Under the pieces are notes generated by a model. The model saw only the letters and a list, made by a program, of their open reading frames with translations. It made no database searches and had not been told where the DNA came from. Both the position numbers and the translations under genes were made by a program. 64,000 nt of DNA, from assembly GCA_965277435.1 (NCBI GenBank), contig OZ255821.1:3348001-3412000 (forward strand). The letters run 5' to 3'. Below are positions 1 to 9,061 of this stretch, piece after piece. This stretch comes from Bog-105 sp965277435. Lineage in GTDB: Bacteria > Acidobacteriota > Terriglobia > Bryobacterales > Bryobacteraceae. Every line of letters begins with the position of its first letter. Position 1 is the first letter of the stretch.

Positions 1-456
1 GGTGGCGATACCTACGGCGTCTTCAACTATGAGTACCGGATACCCATCGTCGGTCCCGTGACTCTGGCGCCTTTTGTCGACGTGGGCGTCGACCGCCTGA
101 CTCTGCCCGGTCAGCTTGGGCTGAATACCGACCGGGTAGCCACCCTAAATGCGCTGTTTCCGCAAGCGAATTTCAACCCGCGCGCCGTGGTCGCGCCGGG
201 CACGCAGCGACCCAGAGTCTCCGCCGGTCTCGAATTGCAAGTGCTGATGCCGGTTGTCAATGCGCCGTTCCGTTTGTATTACGCGTATAATTTGAGTGTT
301 GTCAATACGAATTTGCAAGCCCCGATCGCATTCGACAGATCGGCCTTCCCGAACGAGGCCACTTTTCAGAGTGCGATTTCCGCTTTGGGTTTGTCGCCAA
401 TATCGTATGACGAACGGCGGCATACATTCCGCTTCTCCATCGGGAGAACATTTTGA
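1..456 (+). CDS. bamA: BamA outer-membrane assembly factor, C-terminal part (cut by window start)
   Basis: The reading frame is open from base 1 and ends at 456, giving about 151 residues of the C-terminal beta-barrel. It opens with a GGDTYGVFNYEYRIPIVGPV-like strand, has a later strand VTLAPFVDVG, and finishes in a phenylalanine (FRFSIGRTF), the usual barrel-assembly signal of outer-membrane proteins. In the family, BamA is the core of the machine that folds barrels into the outer membrane. The next gene on the same strand is skp, the usual bamA-skp order, which supports the call. The POTRA domains lie outside the window, so a relative such as TamA cannot be fully excluded. Confidence 0.82.
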   Translation, partial: GGDTYGVFNYEYRIPIVGPVTLAPFVDVGVDRLTLPGQLGLNTDRVATLNALFPQANFNPRAVVAPGTQRPRVSAGLELQVLMPVVNAPFRLYYAYNLSVVNTNLQAPIAFDRSAFPNEATFQSAISALGLSPISYDERRHTFRFSIGRTF

Positions 457-521
457 TCGCACCGCTGGTTAAGCGCGTGTGTGACAGTATTTAAGAATCC
501 ACGGAAGGAATTAAGAAGTTG

Positions 522-1151
522 ATGTCAATTAGAAGTAATTTTGTTGCAGCAGCCGCTTGCGTCTGTCTGGCAGCCGGAGCGTATGCGCAACAGCCTCCCG
601 CCAAGGTCGGTGTGATCAGCGTGCAAGGCGCGATCGTCGGTACGAAAGATGGCCAGAAAGCTTCGCAGGAGCTGGAAACCAAGTTCAACCCGAAGAAGAA
701 AGAATTCGATACGCGACAGAGCGAGGTCGCCCAGCTGCAGGATCAATACAACAAGGGCGGCAGCGTGATGAACGAAGAAAAACGCACGCAGCTGGCCCGC
801 GATATTGACGAGAAGAAGAAGCGCCTCGAGCGCGACATGCAGGATGCCAACGAGGAGCTACAAGGCGAGCAGCAGCGTGTCTTGCAAGGCCTCGGTCAGC
901 GCATGATGGCCGTGATCGAGAAGTACGCGAAGGACAACGGCTACACCATCATCCTGGACGTGAGCAATCCGCAGACGCCTGTGCTCTACGCCTCGAGCGG
1001 CATCGACATCACGCAGGACATCGTGCAGCTTTACGATAAGAGTTCCGCGAACGGCGGACCCATGCCAACCTCAACGACGCCGGGCAGAAACGCAGTGCCG
1101 AATCCAGGTCTCCGCACGCCTGGAACGCCCAGCAGCACGCCTCATCCGTAG
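522..1151 (+). CDS. skp: Skp/OmpH-family periplasmic chaperone
   Basis: The 209-residue protein starts with a signal peptide (SIRSNFVAAAACVCLAAGAYA, cleavage likely after AYA). An OmpH core follows: KVGVISVQGAIVGTKDGQKA, a long charged coiled-coil region at about residues 45-125, and a C-terminal VIEKYAKDNGYTIILDVS segment. In the family, Skp trimers hold unfolded outer-membrane proteins in the periplasm for BamA, whose gene lies just upstream. The final 35 residues are a Pro/Thr/Ser-rich tail absent from E. coli Skp. ATG 522 is chosen over TTG 519; a purine-rich GGAAGGAA lies about 11 bases upstream. Confidence 0.88.
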   Translation: MSIRSNFVAAAACVCLAAGAYAQQPPAKVGVISVQGAIVGTKDGQKASQELETKFNPKKKEFDTRQSEVAQLQDQYNKGGSVMNEEKRTQLARDIDEKKKRLERDMQDANEELQGEQQRVLQGLGQRMMAVIEKYAKDNGYTIILDVSNPQTPVLYASSGIDITQDIVQLYDKSSANGGPMPTSTTPGRNAVPNPGLRTPGTPSSTPHP

Positions 1152-1163
1152 CTCCGTTATGCA

Positions 1164-1958
1164 CTATCCACGGCGAGCGATATGGATACTCCCATTGGTA
1201 GTCTTGGCCTCGACATCGGGGCCACCCTGCCCTAATTGAAACGACAGATGTTTGCCGATTTCGCCGCTCACGGTAACGGGAAAGTCCGTGTGAATGCTGC
1301 CATTCACGGTGGAAGCTTCCACGCGCGCAGCGTAATTTTCGGGTAGTTCCAGCCGGACGCTGCCATTCGTTGTTTCGAGACGTAGCCCGTTTCCGTACCG
1401 GTCCGCGTGAGCCACGCTGACTGTCACCGAGCCATTGGTTGTTTCGCCCGTCACGTCCCCGCCGACATCGTTCAGTTTGACTGAGCCGTTCAGCGTATGG
1501 AAACGCAGCCGTCCATGTATGTCCTCGACCGAGATCGAGCCATTGTACGCTTCGAGCTTGGTTTCGGCCTCGTTCGGCATCCAGATTTCGTAAGAAACGC
1601 TCCAATTCCGGCCATGGCCATCGGACGGACCGGAGGCCTGGATGTGCCCTGCTCCTTTGGTGATTTGCACTTTGGTCGCGAGATCGCGAGCCTCGGCATC
1701 GCTAGGTGCAGACGTCTGAATGCAGGCCTTTACCAGCACGTCGTTATTGCCCCAGCCATGTACGCGGATCGAGCCGTTCTGGCCGGGATCCACGTAGTTG
1801 ACAGAGGCATTGGGAAGCCGTTCCTGGCGGCTTTGCGCAAAGCTGGCCGAATCGCCGCCCCACCAACCGTGGTTGCGATTTGCGGAACAGTCTTGGTCAG
1901 CTAACACCGGCGAGACGCAGACGACCAACAGAATTGCCGAAAAAAGAAGTTTCATCAT
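1164..1958 (-). CDS. Secreted DUF4097-type beta-solenoid protein
   Basis: The 264-residue product begins with a clear signal peptide (MMKLLFSAILLVVCVSPVLA). After residue ~110 it carries about six copies of an NGS-I/V motif spaced some 17-30 residues apart (EAYNGSISV, HTLNGSVKL, ETTNGSVTV, ETTNGSVRL, STVNGSIHT, KTTNGSIHI). This matches the repetitive beta-strand pattern of DUF4097 'putative adhesin' proteins. The role is unknown; surface or periplasmic location is inferred from the signal peptide. ATG 1958 is chosen because the signal peptide starts there; an upstream extension to 2066 has no such feature. It faces skp, with only about 12 bases between the two stops. Confidence 0.75.
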   Translation of the reverse strand: MMKLLFSAILLVVCVSPVLADQDCSANRNHGWWGGDSASFAQSRQERLPNASVNYVDPGQNGSIRVHGWGNNDVLVKACIQTSAPSDAEARDLATKVQITKGAGHIQASGPSDGHGRNWSVSYEIWMPNEAETKLEAYNGSISVEDIHGRLRFHTLNGSVKLNDVGGDVTGETTNGSVTVSVAHADRYGNGLRLETTNGSVRLELPENYAARVEASTVNGSIHTDFPVTVSGEIGKHLSFQLGQGGPDVEAKTTNGSIHIARRG

Positions 1959-2128
1959 AGCCGTATTGCCGTGCAATCCTTCAGCCGCGCCTAAGTGCAA
2001 GCAAACGCGTGTCATTGTCTGAAGGAAGCCGTCCGCTTCCGGGATGCGCTCTCCCAGACCTGGCACCGGCTCGTAGGGTAGGCTTTAGCCTGTCATCTTT
2101 TCGTCGTTGATAAACTGATGAGCGCTCA

Positions 2129-3400
2129 ATGAGATTTCGCTTAGTCCTATTTCCCACGATATTAGCGACTGCCATGGCGGCCTTCGGGGCCCCCGACTCG
2201 TTCTCGCTGAAGAACGGCGACCGGGTGGTTTTCTACGGAGACAGTATCACGGATCAGCGTCTTTATACGGTGATCACAGAGGCGTACGTTGCGACGCGCT
2301 ATCCGCAGATGGATGTCACCTTTGTTCACTCCGGATGGGGTGGCGACAAAGTGAGCGGCGGTGGCGGCGGACCAATCGATGTTCGTTTATCGCGCGACGT
2401 GCTGCCTTACAAGCCGAGCGTGATGACAATCATGCTGGGCATGAACGATGGTTTATACAAACCGGAGACGGCGGCGAACGACAAGCTTTTTTTTGACGGT
2501 TTCCAGCACATTATTGACACCGTGAAAGCCGCGCAGCCGGGTGTGCGATTCACGGCCATACAGCCATCGCCCTATGACGATGTCACCCGGCCGCCGAATT
2601 TTCCAGGCGGCTACAACCAGGTCCTGATCAGCTTCAGCAAATGGATCGCGAACTATGCCGAGGAGAAAGGACTGAATGTCGCGGATCTGAATACGCCAGT
2701 TGTGGCCATGCTGCGGCGCGCCAACGAACTCGACCCGGTGGAGGCGCAGGGCATTATCAAAGACCGGGTACATCCGGGATTTGCCGGCCACCTGGTGATG
2801 GCGGAAGCGCTATTGAAGTCGTGGCATGCACGGCCCCTGGTGACAGCCGTCACGATCGAGGCGGGTACAAAGCCGAAGATCGAAGCGGCGGAACATGCCA
2901 AAATTTCGGGCCTTTCGGCAACCAACGGTGTTTCGTGGACGGAAACCGATGATGCGCTGCCGCTGCCTTTTGCGCAATGGGCCGGAGCTTGGGGCGCGGG
3001 GCCGGTACCGTTGGTTTTGCGGAGTTCAGATGTCGCAGAGGCGCTGAACGACGAAACGCTCAAGGTGAGCGGGCTCAAGAATGGCGTATACACACTGCGA
3101 GTCGATGGCGCGGCAGTGGCGAATCTAAACAATGACGAACTGAAGCGCGGCGTGAATCTGGCGTTGCTCGAGACGCCGATGACGAAACAGGCGAAGGAAG
3201 TCTATGACCTGACCGTCGAGCGTTGCAATATACACAACGACCGGTGGCGCAATGTGCAGGTCCCGTTGGCGCCGTACAACCTGTCAGCGGCTCAACCGGC
3301 CATGGCATCGGCGGATGCGCTCGACCAGGCCATAGCCCAAAAACGGCACGAGATGGCTCAGCCAAAACCGCACAAATTCGAACTCGTTCCTGCGGCTTGA
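2129..3400 (+). CDS. Secreted SGNH/GDSL-type hydrolase
   Basis: The 423-residue protein has a signal peptide (MRFRLVLFPTILATAMAAFG). Its SGNH blocks are block I FYGDSITD (catalytic Ser), a glycine in GGDKVSGGGGG, block III MLGMNDG (Asn) and block V KDRVHPGFAGH (Asp and His). The catalytic domain covers about residues 25-235. The other ~190 residues form a C-terminal extension without a motif I know. Family members are esterases, often acting on acetylated carbohydrates, but the substrate cannot be read here. It appears monocistronic and is followed by a good terminator hairpin. Confidence 0.82.
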   Translation: MRFRLVLFPTILATAMAAFGAPDSFSLKNGDRVVFYGDSITDQRLYTVITEAYVATRYPQMDVTFVHSGWGGDKVSGGGGGPIDVRLSRDVLPYKPSVMTIMLGMNDGLYKPETAANDKLFFDGFQHIIDTVKAAQPGVRFTAIQPSPYDDVTRPPNFPGGYNQVLISFSKWIANYAEEKGLNVADLNTPVVAMLRRANELDPVEAQGIIKDRVHPGFAGHLVMAEALLKSWHARPLVTAVTIEAGTKPKIEAAEHAKISGLSATNGVSWTETDDALPLPFAQWAGAWGAGPVPLVLRSSDVAEALNDETLKVSGLKNGVYTLRVDGAAVANLNNDELKRGVNLALLETPMTKQAKEVYDLTVERCNIHNDRWRNVQVPLAPYNLSAAQPAMASADALDQAIAQKRHEMAQPKPHKFELVPAA

Positions 3401-3428
3401 CCCAAAATGGCCGTCCAATCGCGCAAAA

Positions 3429-3469
3429 ACCAGGTCCCCGCGTTAATAACGGTAATGACCTGGTCTTTT
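3429..3469 (+). terminator. Rho-independent terminator after the SGNH hydrolase gene
   Basis: ACCAGGTC (3429-3436) pairs perfectly with GACCTGGT (3457-3464), and CTTTT follows at once. The 20-base loop contains a minor GTT/AAC helix. It lies 28 bases past the stop codon at 3400. Confidence 0.7.
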
Positions 3470-3510
3470 GGAGTTAATAAGAAATCTAGTGGAAAGGCGA
3501 GAGGAGGTCC

Positions 3511-3741
3511 TTACATCGAAAGAATGGTCCCGCGAGTCGGGCCGCCAGCTTCGTCAATCTGGTCGCGCAAAGCGCAAAAAGTGGTGCACGTTTCCTCGCG
3601 TCCGTTGATGCAGTCGTCGCAATCAAAGGTGTGAAGCATGAGCTCATCGCAGAGTTCATCGGCGGAACTCGGCGTGGAGGAATCGATGATGCTACTCGGG
3701 ATCGTTACGTTGGGTTGCGGGTTGTGGGCTGCGGTGCGCAT
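3511..3741 (-). CDS. Small acidic cysteine-rich protein, unknown
   Basis: A 76-residue reading frame has an Asp/Glu-rich stretch and six cysteines between about residues 30 and 58 (pattern CDELM...CDDC...C...C). Clustered cysteines could bind a metal, but no known motif is matched. An AGGA lies close before the ATG. It stands alone between a terminator and the ROK kinase gene, on the opposite strand. The frame could be chance; the cysteine clustering and possible ribosome site are the only support. Confidence 0.4.
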   Translation of the reverse strand: MRTAAHNPQPNVTIPSSIIDSSTPSSADELCDELMLHTFDCDDCINGREETCTTFCALRDQIDEAGGPTRGTILSM

Positions 3742-4087
3742 GGTCCTGTTCTTTGTAGAGCAATTTTGAAGCCAAAAGATTCACAGGTCGATCGGCGACT
3801 ATAAGTGTGAGAACTAAGCTCGTTAACGTGCTTGGTATTTCTACGGTTTGCCCTAGCCAACTCCCAGTATTACCGTACGGGCAAATTGCGTATGTAATTC
3901 CGTGATAAAGATTTATCCTAGTCGGCAAATTCTATCCTTCATATTCCGAGTGTGATGACCGGTAGTCCGAGTGGGTGATCGGCCGTACATGCGAATGGAT
4001 AATGGCCATGGCACAAAGTGGTTTAAGGTCGACAGCCGATGGCCGAAAACCACCAATGGAAATTGCCACTTGCATATACTCAAGAGC
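3742..4087. other. Intergenic region before the ROK kinase/MFS operon
   Basis: About 350 bases with lower GC than the flanks. It presumably holds the promoter for the kinase/transporter pair and perhaps one for the small minus-strand gene, but I cannot assign -35/-10 boxes with confidence. No repeat or RNA gene is evident. Confidence 0.4.
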
Positions 4088-4978
4088 ATGTTTGGCGGCA
4101 TCGAGGCGGGTGGGACCAAATTTATCTGCGGCGTTGGCACTGGGCCGGAGGATTTGCGGACAGCGCAGTTCCCGACGTCGTCGCCCGAGATGACGTTGAC
4201 CAGCGTGATCCAGTTCTTTCGCGATACCAGAGTCGATCTCGAGGGGATCGGCATCGGTTCGTTCGGGCCGATTGACTTGCATGTAGATTCACCAACGTAT
4301 GGCCGGATTACGTCGACGCCAAAGCCGGGCTGGGCCAATTTTGATCTGGTGGGAGCGGTGAAAAACGCGCTCGGCGCGCCGGTCACATTCGACACGGACG
4401 TCAATGCCGCCCTGCTGGGGGAAGCGCGCTGGGGGGCGGCCCGCGGGTTGACCGACGCCATTTACATGACCATCGGAACCGGCATTGGAGGCGGCGCGCT
4501 GGTGGGCGGGCAGCTGGTCCATGGCCTGGTGCACGCCGAGATGGGCCACTTGCGGCTGCCACACGACCGCGTGCGGGATCCCTATCCGGGGGCCTGTCCG
4601 TTCCATGGAGATTGCCTGGAAGGGCTGGCGTGCGGGCCGGCGATACAGGAGCGCTGGGGGTCGGTAGCGACAACGCTGGCGGCAGATCATCCGGCATGGG
4701 CTCTCGAGGCGCAGTACCTGGCTTACGGACTGAATAACCTGACGGTGACTCTCTCACCGCAACGCATCTTACTGGGGGGTGGGGTAATGGAGCAAAAACA
4801 GCTGTTCCCGATGATCCGGAACGAGCTGGTGCAAATCCTGAACGGCTACGTACAGCACCCGCAATTGCGAGGAGAGCGGCTCGGCCACTTCATACAGGCG
4901 CCGCAGCTGGGGAGCCGGGCCGGCATTCTGGGGGCCCTGGCACTGGCCCAGCAAGCAGCGAAGGGCGAACGCGCATGA
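4088..4978 (+). CDS. ROK-family sugar kinase, probable fructokinase
   Basis: The 296-residue protein starts with the phosphate-binding motif GIEAGGTKFICG. It has the catalytic region FDTDVNAALLGEARWG, a second glycine-rich loop MTIGTGIGGGALV, and a Cys/His zinc cluster (HAEMGH, then CPFHGDCLEGLACGPA) of the form seen in ROK fructokinases (EC 2.7.1.4). The start at ATG 4088 matches the family N-terminus; a longer frame from 3971 lacks similarity. Its stop overlaps the start of the downstream sugar transporter (ATGA), so the two are probably co-translated as a sugar uptake and phosphorylation pair. Fructose as substrate is inferred from family motifs. Confidence 0.85.
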   Translation: MFGGIEAGGTKFICGVGTGPEDLRTAQFPTSSPEMTLTSVIQFFRDTRVDLEGIGIGSFGPIDLHVDSPTYGRITSTPKPGWANFDLVGAVKNALGAPVTFDTDVNAALLGEARWGAARGLTDAIYMTIGTGIGGGALVGGQLVHGLVHAEMGHLRLPHDRVRDPYPGACPFHGDCLEGLACGPAIQERWGSVATTLAADHPAWALEAQYLAYGLNNLTVTLSPQRILLGGGVMEQKQLFPMIRNELVQILNGYVQHPQLRGERLGHFIQAPQLGSRAGILGALALAQQAAKGERA

Positions 4979-6297
4979 CGGGCACACTGCTGAAGAGCAC
5001 CATTGTGGCGGCGCTGGGCGGCCTGCTCTTTGGATTCGACACGGCGGTGATTGCCGGGACGACTGCGGGGTTAACAACGGCGTTCTCTCTGACGCCCCGC
5101 AGCCTGGGCTTGACGGTGGCCATCGCGCTGGTAGGAACGGTCATCGGGTCACTGGCGGCGGGCATACCGGGAGACCGCTATGGGAGGCGCGACAGCCTGC
5201 GCCTCATGGCGATCCTATATGTGCTCTCGGCGGCAGGGTGCGCATTTGCCTGGGATTGGTATTCGCTGGTCTTTTTCCGCTTCGTAGGCGGGTTGGCGAT
5301 CGGCGGATCGTCCGTGCTGGGGCCGATGTACATCGCCGAGATTGCCCCGGCACGACTGCGCGGCCGGCTGGTGGGTTTTTTCCAGTTCAATGTGGTGGCG
5401 GGCATCCTGGTGGCCTATTTTTCGAATTATCTGATTGGGCGCGCTGGATTCGGGGTGGACGAATGGCGCTGGATGCTGGGTGTGGCGGGATTGCCGGCCT
5501 TGTTTTTTCTGGGGATGCTGTTTACCATTGCTCGGAGCCCGAGGTGGCTGGCGCAGAAGGGGCGGGTTGAAGAGGCGCGCACCGTGCTAGATGGAATTGG
5601 CGAAGAGGATCCCGAGGGCGAGTTGCGAGAAATCGTACGGTCGATCGATTTAGAGCATGGCCACGGTCAGGAGTCGCTCTTTCAGGCGAAGTACCGCATG
5701 CCGATCTTTCTGGCGATTGCCGTGGCGATGTTCAATCAGCTCTCCGGCATCAACGCCATTCTGTATTACCTGAACGACATCTTTGCGAAGGCAGGCTTCA
5801 ACAAAGTATCCAGCGATCTGCAGGCGGTGCTGATTGGATTCACGAATTTAGTCGCTGTGATCATCGCGATGTCGGTAATCGATAAGGTAGGGCGGAAGAC
5901 GCTGCTGCTGATCGGTTCGGTGGGCTGTACGATTTGCCTCGCCGGCGTGGCGGCGGTATTTTTGTCTTCAAAGCATGAGAATCTGCTGGTGTGGTTTCTG
6001 GTAGGGTTCATCGCGTTTTTCTCGTTCTCGCAAGGCGCGGTGATCTGGGTGTTTATCAGCGAGGTGTTTCCAACAGCCGTGCGGGCGAAGGGACAGAGTT
6101 TGGGAAGCTTCACGCACTGGTTCATGAACGCTCTCATCTCGCAGACGTTCCCGATCGTGGCGAGTCATTCGCGCGGCGCGCCCTTTCTATTTTTTTCCGC
6201 GATGATGGCGTTGCAATTCTTTGTGGTGCTGTTTGTTTTTCCAGAAACGAAGGGCGTCACGCTCGAGCAGATGCAGCGAAAATTTGGGATCGCTTGA
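4975..6297 (+). CDS. MFS sugar porter (proton/sugar symporter type)
   Basis: The 440-residue polytopic protein has about twelve hydrophobic segments and the signatures of the sugar-porter subfamily: GFDTAVIAG in TM1, GDRYGRRDSL in the loop after TM2, MYIAEIAPARLRGRL after TM4, RSPRWL before the central loop, a DKVGRKTLL repeat in the second half, and PETKGVTLEQM at the C-terminus. The ATG overlaps the stop of the ROK kinase gene, so the imported sugar is probably the kinase's substrate. The stop lies 2 bases from the end of the convergent aminotransferase gene. Confidence 0.9.
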   Translation: MTGTLLKSTIVAALGGLLFGFDTAVIAGTTAGLTTAFSLTPRSLGLTVAIALVGTVIGSLAAGIPGDRYGRRDSLRLMAILYVLSAAGCAFAWDWYSLVFFRFVGGLAIGGSSVLGPMYIAEIAPARLRGRLVGFFQFNVVAGILVAYFSNYLIGRAGFGVDEWRWMLGVAGLPALFFLGMLFTIARSPRWLAQKGRVEEARTVLDGIGEEDPEGELREIVRSIDLEHGHGQESLFQAKYRMPIFLAIAVAMFNQLSGINAILYYLNDIFAKAGFNKVSSDLQAVLIGFTNLVAVIIAMSVIDKVGRKTLLLIGSVGCTICLAGVAAVFLSSKHENLLVWFLVGFIAFFSFSQGAVIWVFISEVFPTAVRAKGQSLGSFTHWFMNALISQTFPIVASHSRGAPFLFFSAMMALQFFVVLFVFPETKGVTLEQMQRKFGIA

Positions 6298-6299
6298 GG

Positions 6300-7841
6300 C
6301 TAGGCCCGGAACGCTCCCTTAGCCAACCCCCGGAACGTCGTCCACACATTCCCCGGCACCCGCTGCACGTCCTCCAGCACCTGTTGCATCGCCGACAGGA
6401 AATAATCCACATCATCCTGCGTGATCGTTAATGGCGGCAGGAACTTGATCACTTCCGTGTGATACCCCGCCACCTGCGTCAGAATCCGATGCCGGTGCAG
6501 CAGCGGCATAATCAACATCTGGCTGAACACCCCGAAATTCAAGGTATGTAAAGTATCCCAGGCCGCCTTCAGTTTGAGCGAATGCTCCGGCCTCTTGAAA
6601 TCGATCCCGAACATCAAGCCCCGCCCGCGCACTTCCGACACAAACGGACAGGTCCGCCCGATATTCTCTAACTGCTCAATCGCGTAACGCCCCAGACGGT
6701 CTGCATTCTCCACCAGCCTGTCCTCTTCCATCACATGCAGCGTGCCGAGCGCCGCCGCCATTGCCAGATCATTCTGCCCGAACGTGTTCGAGTGAACGAC
6801 GCAGCGTTCCATCGTGTTAAACACCGCGTCCATGACCTTCGGGTTCGTAATCACGGCCCCTACCGGCACATAGCCGCCTGAAAGCGCCTTCGCCGTGCAG
6901 ATAATATCCGGCTCCACATCGGGCCAGTGCTGATACGCAAACCATTTCCCGGTTCGCCCCAATCCGCACTGCACTTCATCCGCTATCAACAGCGCGCCCG
7001 CCCGGTGGCACAACCGTTGCGCCTCCGCCAGAAAGCCGTCGGCCACTACTTCACAGCTTTTCCCCTGCACCGGCTCAACAATGAAAGCCGCCACATCCTT
7101 GTTCGCCAGCGCCTGCTCCAGCGAACTCAGGTCGTTAAACGCGACCGCCGCCGTATCCGGCATCAAATTCCCAAATCGCTCGCGGAAAAACTCCGCCCCA
7201 TTCAGCGACAGCGATCCCGTCGTCAATCCATGAAATGCATGATCGCAATACAGAATGCGGCTCTTACCCGTATAACAACGGGCAAACTTAATGGCGGTCT
7301 CGACCGTCTCCGTTCCCGAATTGCAAAAAAAAACCCGCGACAGCGATTCGCCACCCGACTGCGCCGTATAGCTCGTTAGCTTTTCCGCCACCAAACCCGC
7401 CAGCAGGGAACAATCCATCCGAACCAGGTTCGGCATTTGGCGCGACAGCACTTCTTCCAGAATCAATCGCACCTTCGGATGATTGCGCCCCAATGCAAAC
7501 ACGCCCCAGCCCGTCAACATGTCTAAATAGCGCGTGCCGTTGCGGTCGAAAAGATAACAGCCTTCTCCTCGCACGTACTCTTTGTCGAATCCGATCGTCC
7601 GTAGCATCTTCACGAACACCGGATTCATATGGCGCGCATGCAGTTCGTATTGCCGCCCCTGCTGCTGGTCGAGCCATCCGAGAAAGTTGCCGCTCACCGG
7701 ACCCCCGGCATCATGGGCCGCTCCACCCGCAAGTGGATTGCTCCGCGCGTTCAATTCGCTAATCCCGCGGGCAGATCCATCGCTTGAAACACCGGTCGCC
7801 GACTGAAACTCCATTACAAATGATTGTGGCACGCGGGCCAT
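6300..7841 (-). CDS. Class III (PLP-dependent) aminotransferase
   Basis: The 513-residue protein has a fold-type I aminotransferase core: MLTGWGVFALGRNHP, FFCNSGTETVETAIKFAR, HAFHGLTTGSLSL, the cofactor Asp in LIADEVQCGLGRTG, and the PLP lysine in CTAKALSGGYVPVGAV. The first ~70 residues are an extension before the MNPVFVKMLRTIGFD segment. That segment and the overall layout recall the aminotransferase of hopanoid side-chain synthesis (HpnO), but no hopanoid genes are nearby and the substrate is uncertain. ATG 7841 or 7814 are both possible; neither has a strong ribosome site. Confidence 0.8.
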   Translation of the reverse strand: MARVPQSFVMEFQSATGVSSDGSARGISELNARSNPLAGGAAHDAGGPVSGNFLGWLDQQQGRQYELHARHMNPVFVKMLRTIGFDKEYVRGEGCYLFDRNGTRYLDMLTGWGVFALGRNHPKVRLILEEVLSRQMPNLVRMDCSLLAGLVAEKLTSYTAQSGGESLSRVFFCNSGTETVETAIKFARCYTGKSRILYCDHAFHGLTTGSLSLNGAEFFRERFGNLMPDTAAVAFNDLSSLEQALANKDVAAFIVEPVQGKSCEVVADGFLAEAQRLCHRAGALLIADEVQCGLGRTGKWFAYQHWPDVEPDIICTAKALSGGYVPVGAVITNPKVMDAVFNTMERCVVHSNTFGQNDLAMAAALGTLHVMEEDRLVENADRLGRYAIEQLENIGRTCPFVSEVRGRGLMFGIDFKRPEHSLKLKAAWDTLHTLNFGVFSQMLIMPLLHRHRILTQVAGYHTEVIKFLPPLTITQDDVDYFLSAMQQVLEDVQRVPGNVWTTFRGLAKGAFRA

Positions 7842-7899
7842 TTTCCGAAAAAGGAAACTTTCCTCGCGCGGAAGCGTAATCTGTGGAAATACTTGTTCC

Positions 7900-9030
7900 G
7901 TGCCGCGTTCTTCCCAGCGCCTCCTCTACATCGACAACCTACGCTGGACCGCCATCGTGCTGGTCGTCAGCATGCACGCCGCGGTCACCTATAGTGGTGT
8001 CGGGAGCTGGTACTACGTCGACCGAACCAACCTCACCCTGCCCGCACTCTTCTCTTTCGTCACGTATCAATCCTTTCTCCAGGCCTTCTTCATGGCCCTA
8101 CTCTTCTTCCTGGCTGGTTATTTCGTCCCAGCAGCCTATCGGCGCAAAGGACCCGCTCGCTTCCTGCGTGATCGCGCCCACCGCCTCGGCTGGCCAGTCT
8201 TGTTCTACATGTTCGTCTTGGGACCCCTCACTGAGTATTTCGTCGCGCATTCCTGGCGTCCCCGCCCGCCCTCTTCCTTTGCGAGCGAGTGGCTCCATCA
8301 CATCCGCAATGGCGAATTCCTAAGCGAAAGCGGACCGCTCTGGTTCTGCCTCGCCTTACTTCTCTTCTCCTTGCTTTACGCGCTCTTTCCGAAATCCCTT
8401 GCCATCCCCAGGCCATTCCCAAAGTCCGTCAGCATCTGGCTATTCATCGCCCTCATCAGCCTCTCCACCTTCGCCGTCCGCCTCGTCCAGCCGGCCGGTT
8501 CTTCTTTCTTCAATCTCCAGCTCGCCAATTTCTCTCAATACATCGCCGCCTTTGTCGCTGGCATCGCTACCCACAACCGCGGCTGGCTGGAAAACCTTCC
8601 CTATCGAACGGGCGTGCGCTGGCTCACCGTCGCACTGGCCGGCGGTTTTACTTTCTGGGTCATACTCCTGTGGACCGGCGGCGCATTTTCAGGCAAAGCT
8701 GCCTCTTACGGAGGGGGCCTTCACTGGCAGGCCGCCGCTTTCGATATTTGGGAATCTTTCGTCTGCGTCGGCATTTGTCTCGGCTTACTCGTGATCTTCC
8801 GCGAACACCTCAACCGGCAAGACAAGGTCTCCCGATTCCTCTCCGACAATGCCTTCAGCGTGTATGTCTTTCATCCACCCATCCTCATTGCTCTGGCGCT
8901 TGCACTCCACTCTCTGCCATGGCCAGCCCCACTCCGATTCGGCGTCCTCACCGCGCTAGCCTTGCTTCTTACCTACACCGCCAGCTGGGCCCTATTTCGC
9001 CGCCTTCCCGGCATCCGGTCATTCCTTTAG
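7900..9030 (+). CDS. Membrane acyltransferase (acyltransferase-3 family)
   Basis: The 376-residue integral membrane protein has about ten hydrophobic segments. It opens with LLYIDNLRWTAIVLVVSMHAAV, which carries the family's D-LR core and the conserved His, and has RDRAHRLGWPVLFYMFVLGP and a C-terminal DNAFSVYVFHPPILIALAL block. Family members transfer acyl groups to periplasmic sugars or glucans; the OpgC-like branch fits best, but the substrate is unknown. The GTG start has only a weak upstream GGA. It is divergent from the aminotransferase gene, with 58 bases between. Confidence 0.8.
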   Translation: MPRSSQRLLYIDNLRWTAIVLVVSMHAAVTYSGVGSWYYVDRTNLTLPALFSFVTYQSFLQAFFMALLFFLAGYFVPAAYRRKGPARFLRDRAHRLGWPVLFYMFVLGPLTEYFVAHSWRPRPPSSFASEWLHHIRNGEFLSESGPLWFCLALLLFSLLYALFPKSLAIPRPFPKSVSIWLFIALISLSTFAVRLVQPAGSSFFNLQLANFSQYIAAFVAGIATHNRGWLENLPYRTGVRWLTVALAGGFTFWVILLWTGGAFSGKAASYGGGLHWQAAAFDIWESFVCVGICLGLLVIFREHLNRQDKVSRFLSDNAFSVYVFHPPILIALALALHSLPWPAPLRFGVLTALALLLTYTASWALFRRLPGIRSFL

Positions 9031-9061
9031 GCGATGCATCCCAATTTGCGAAACTGAAGCC

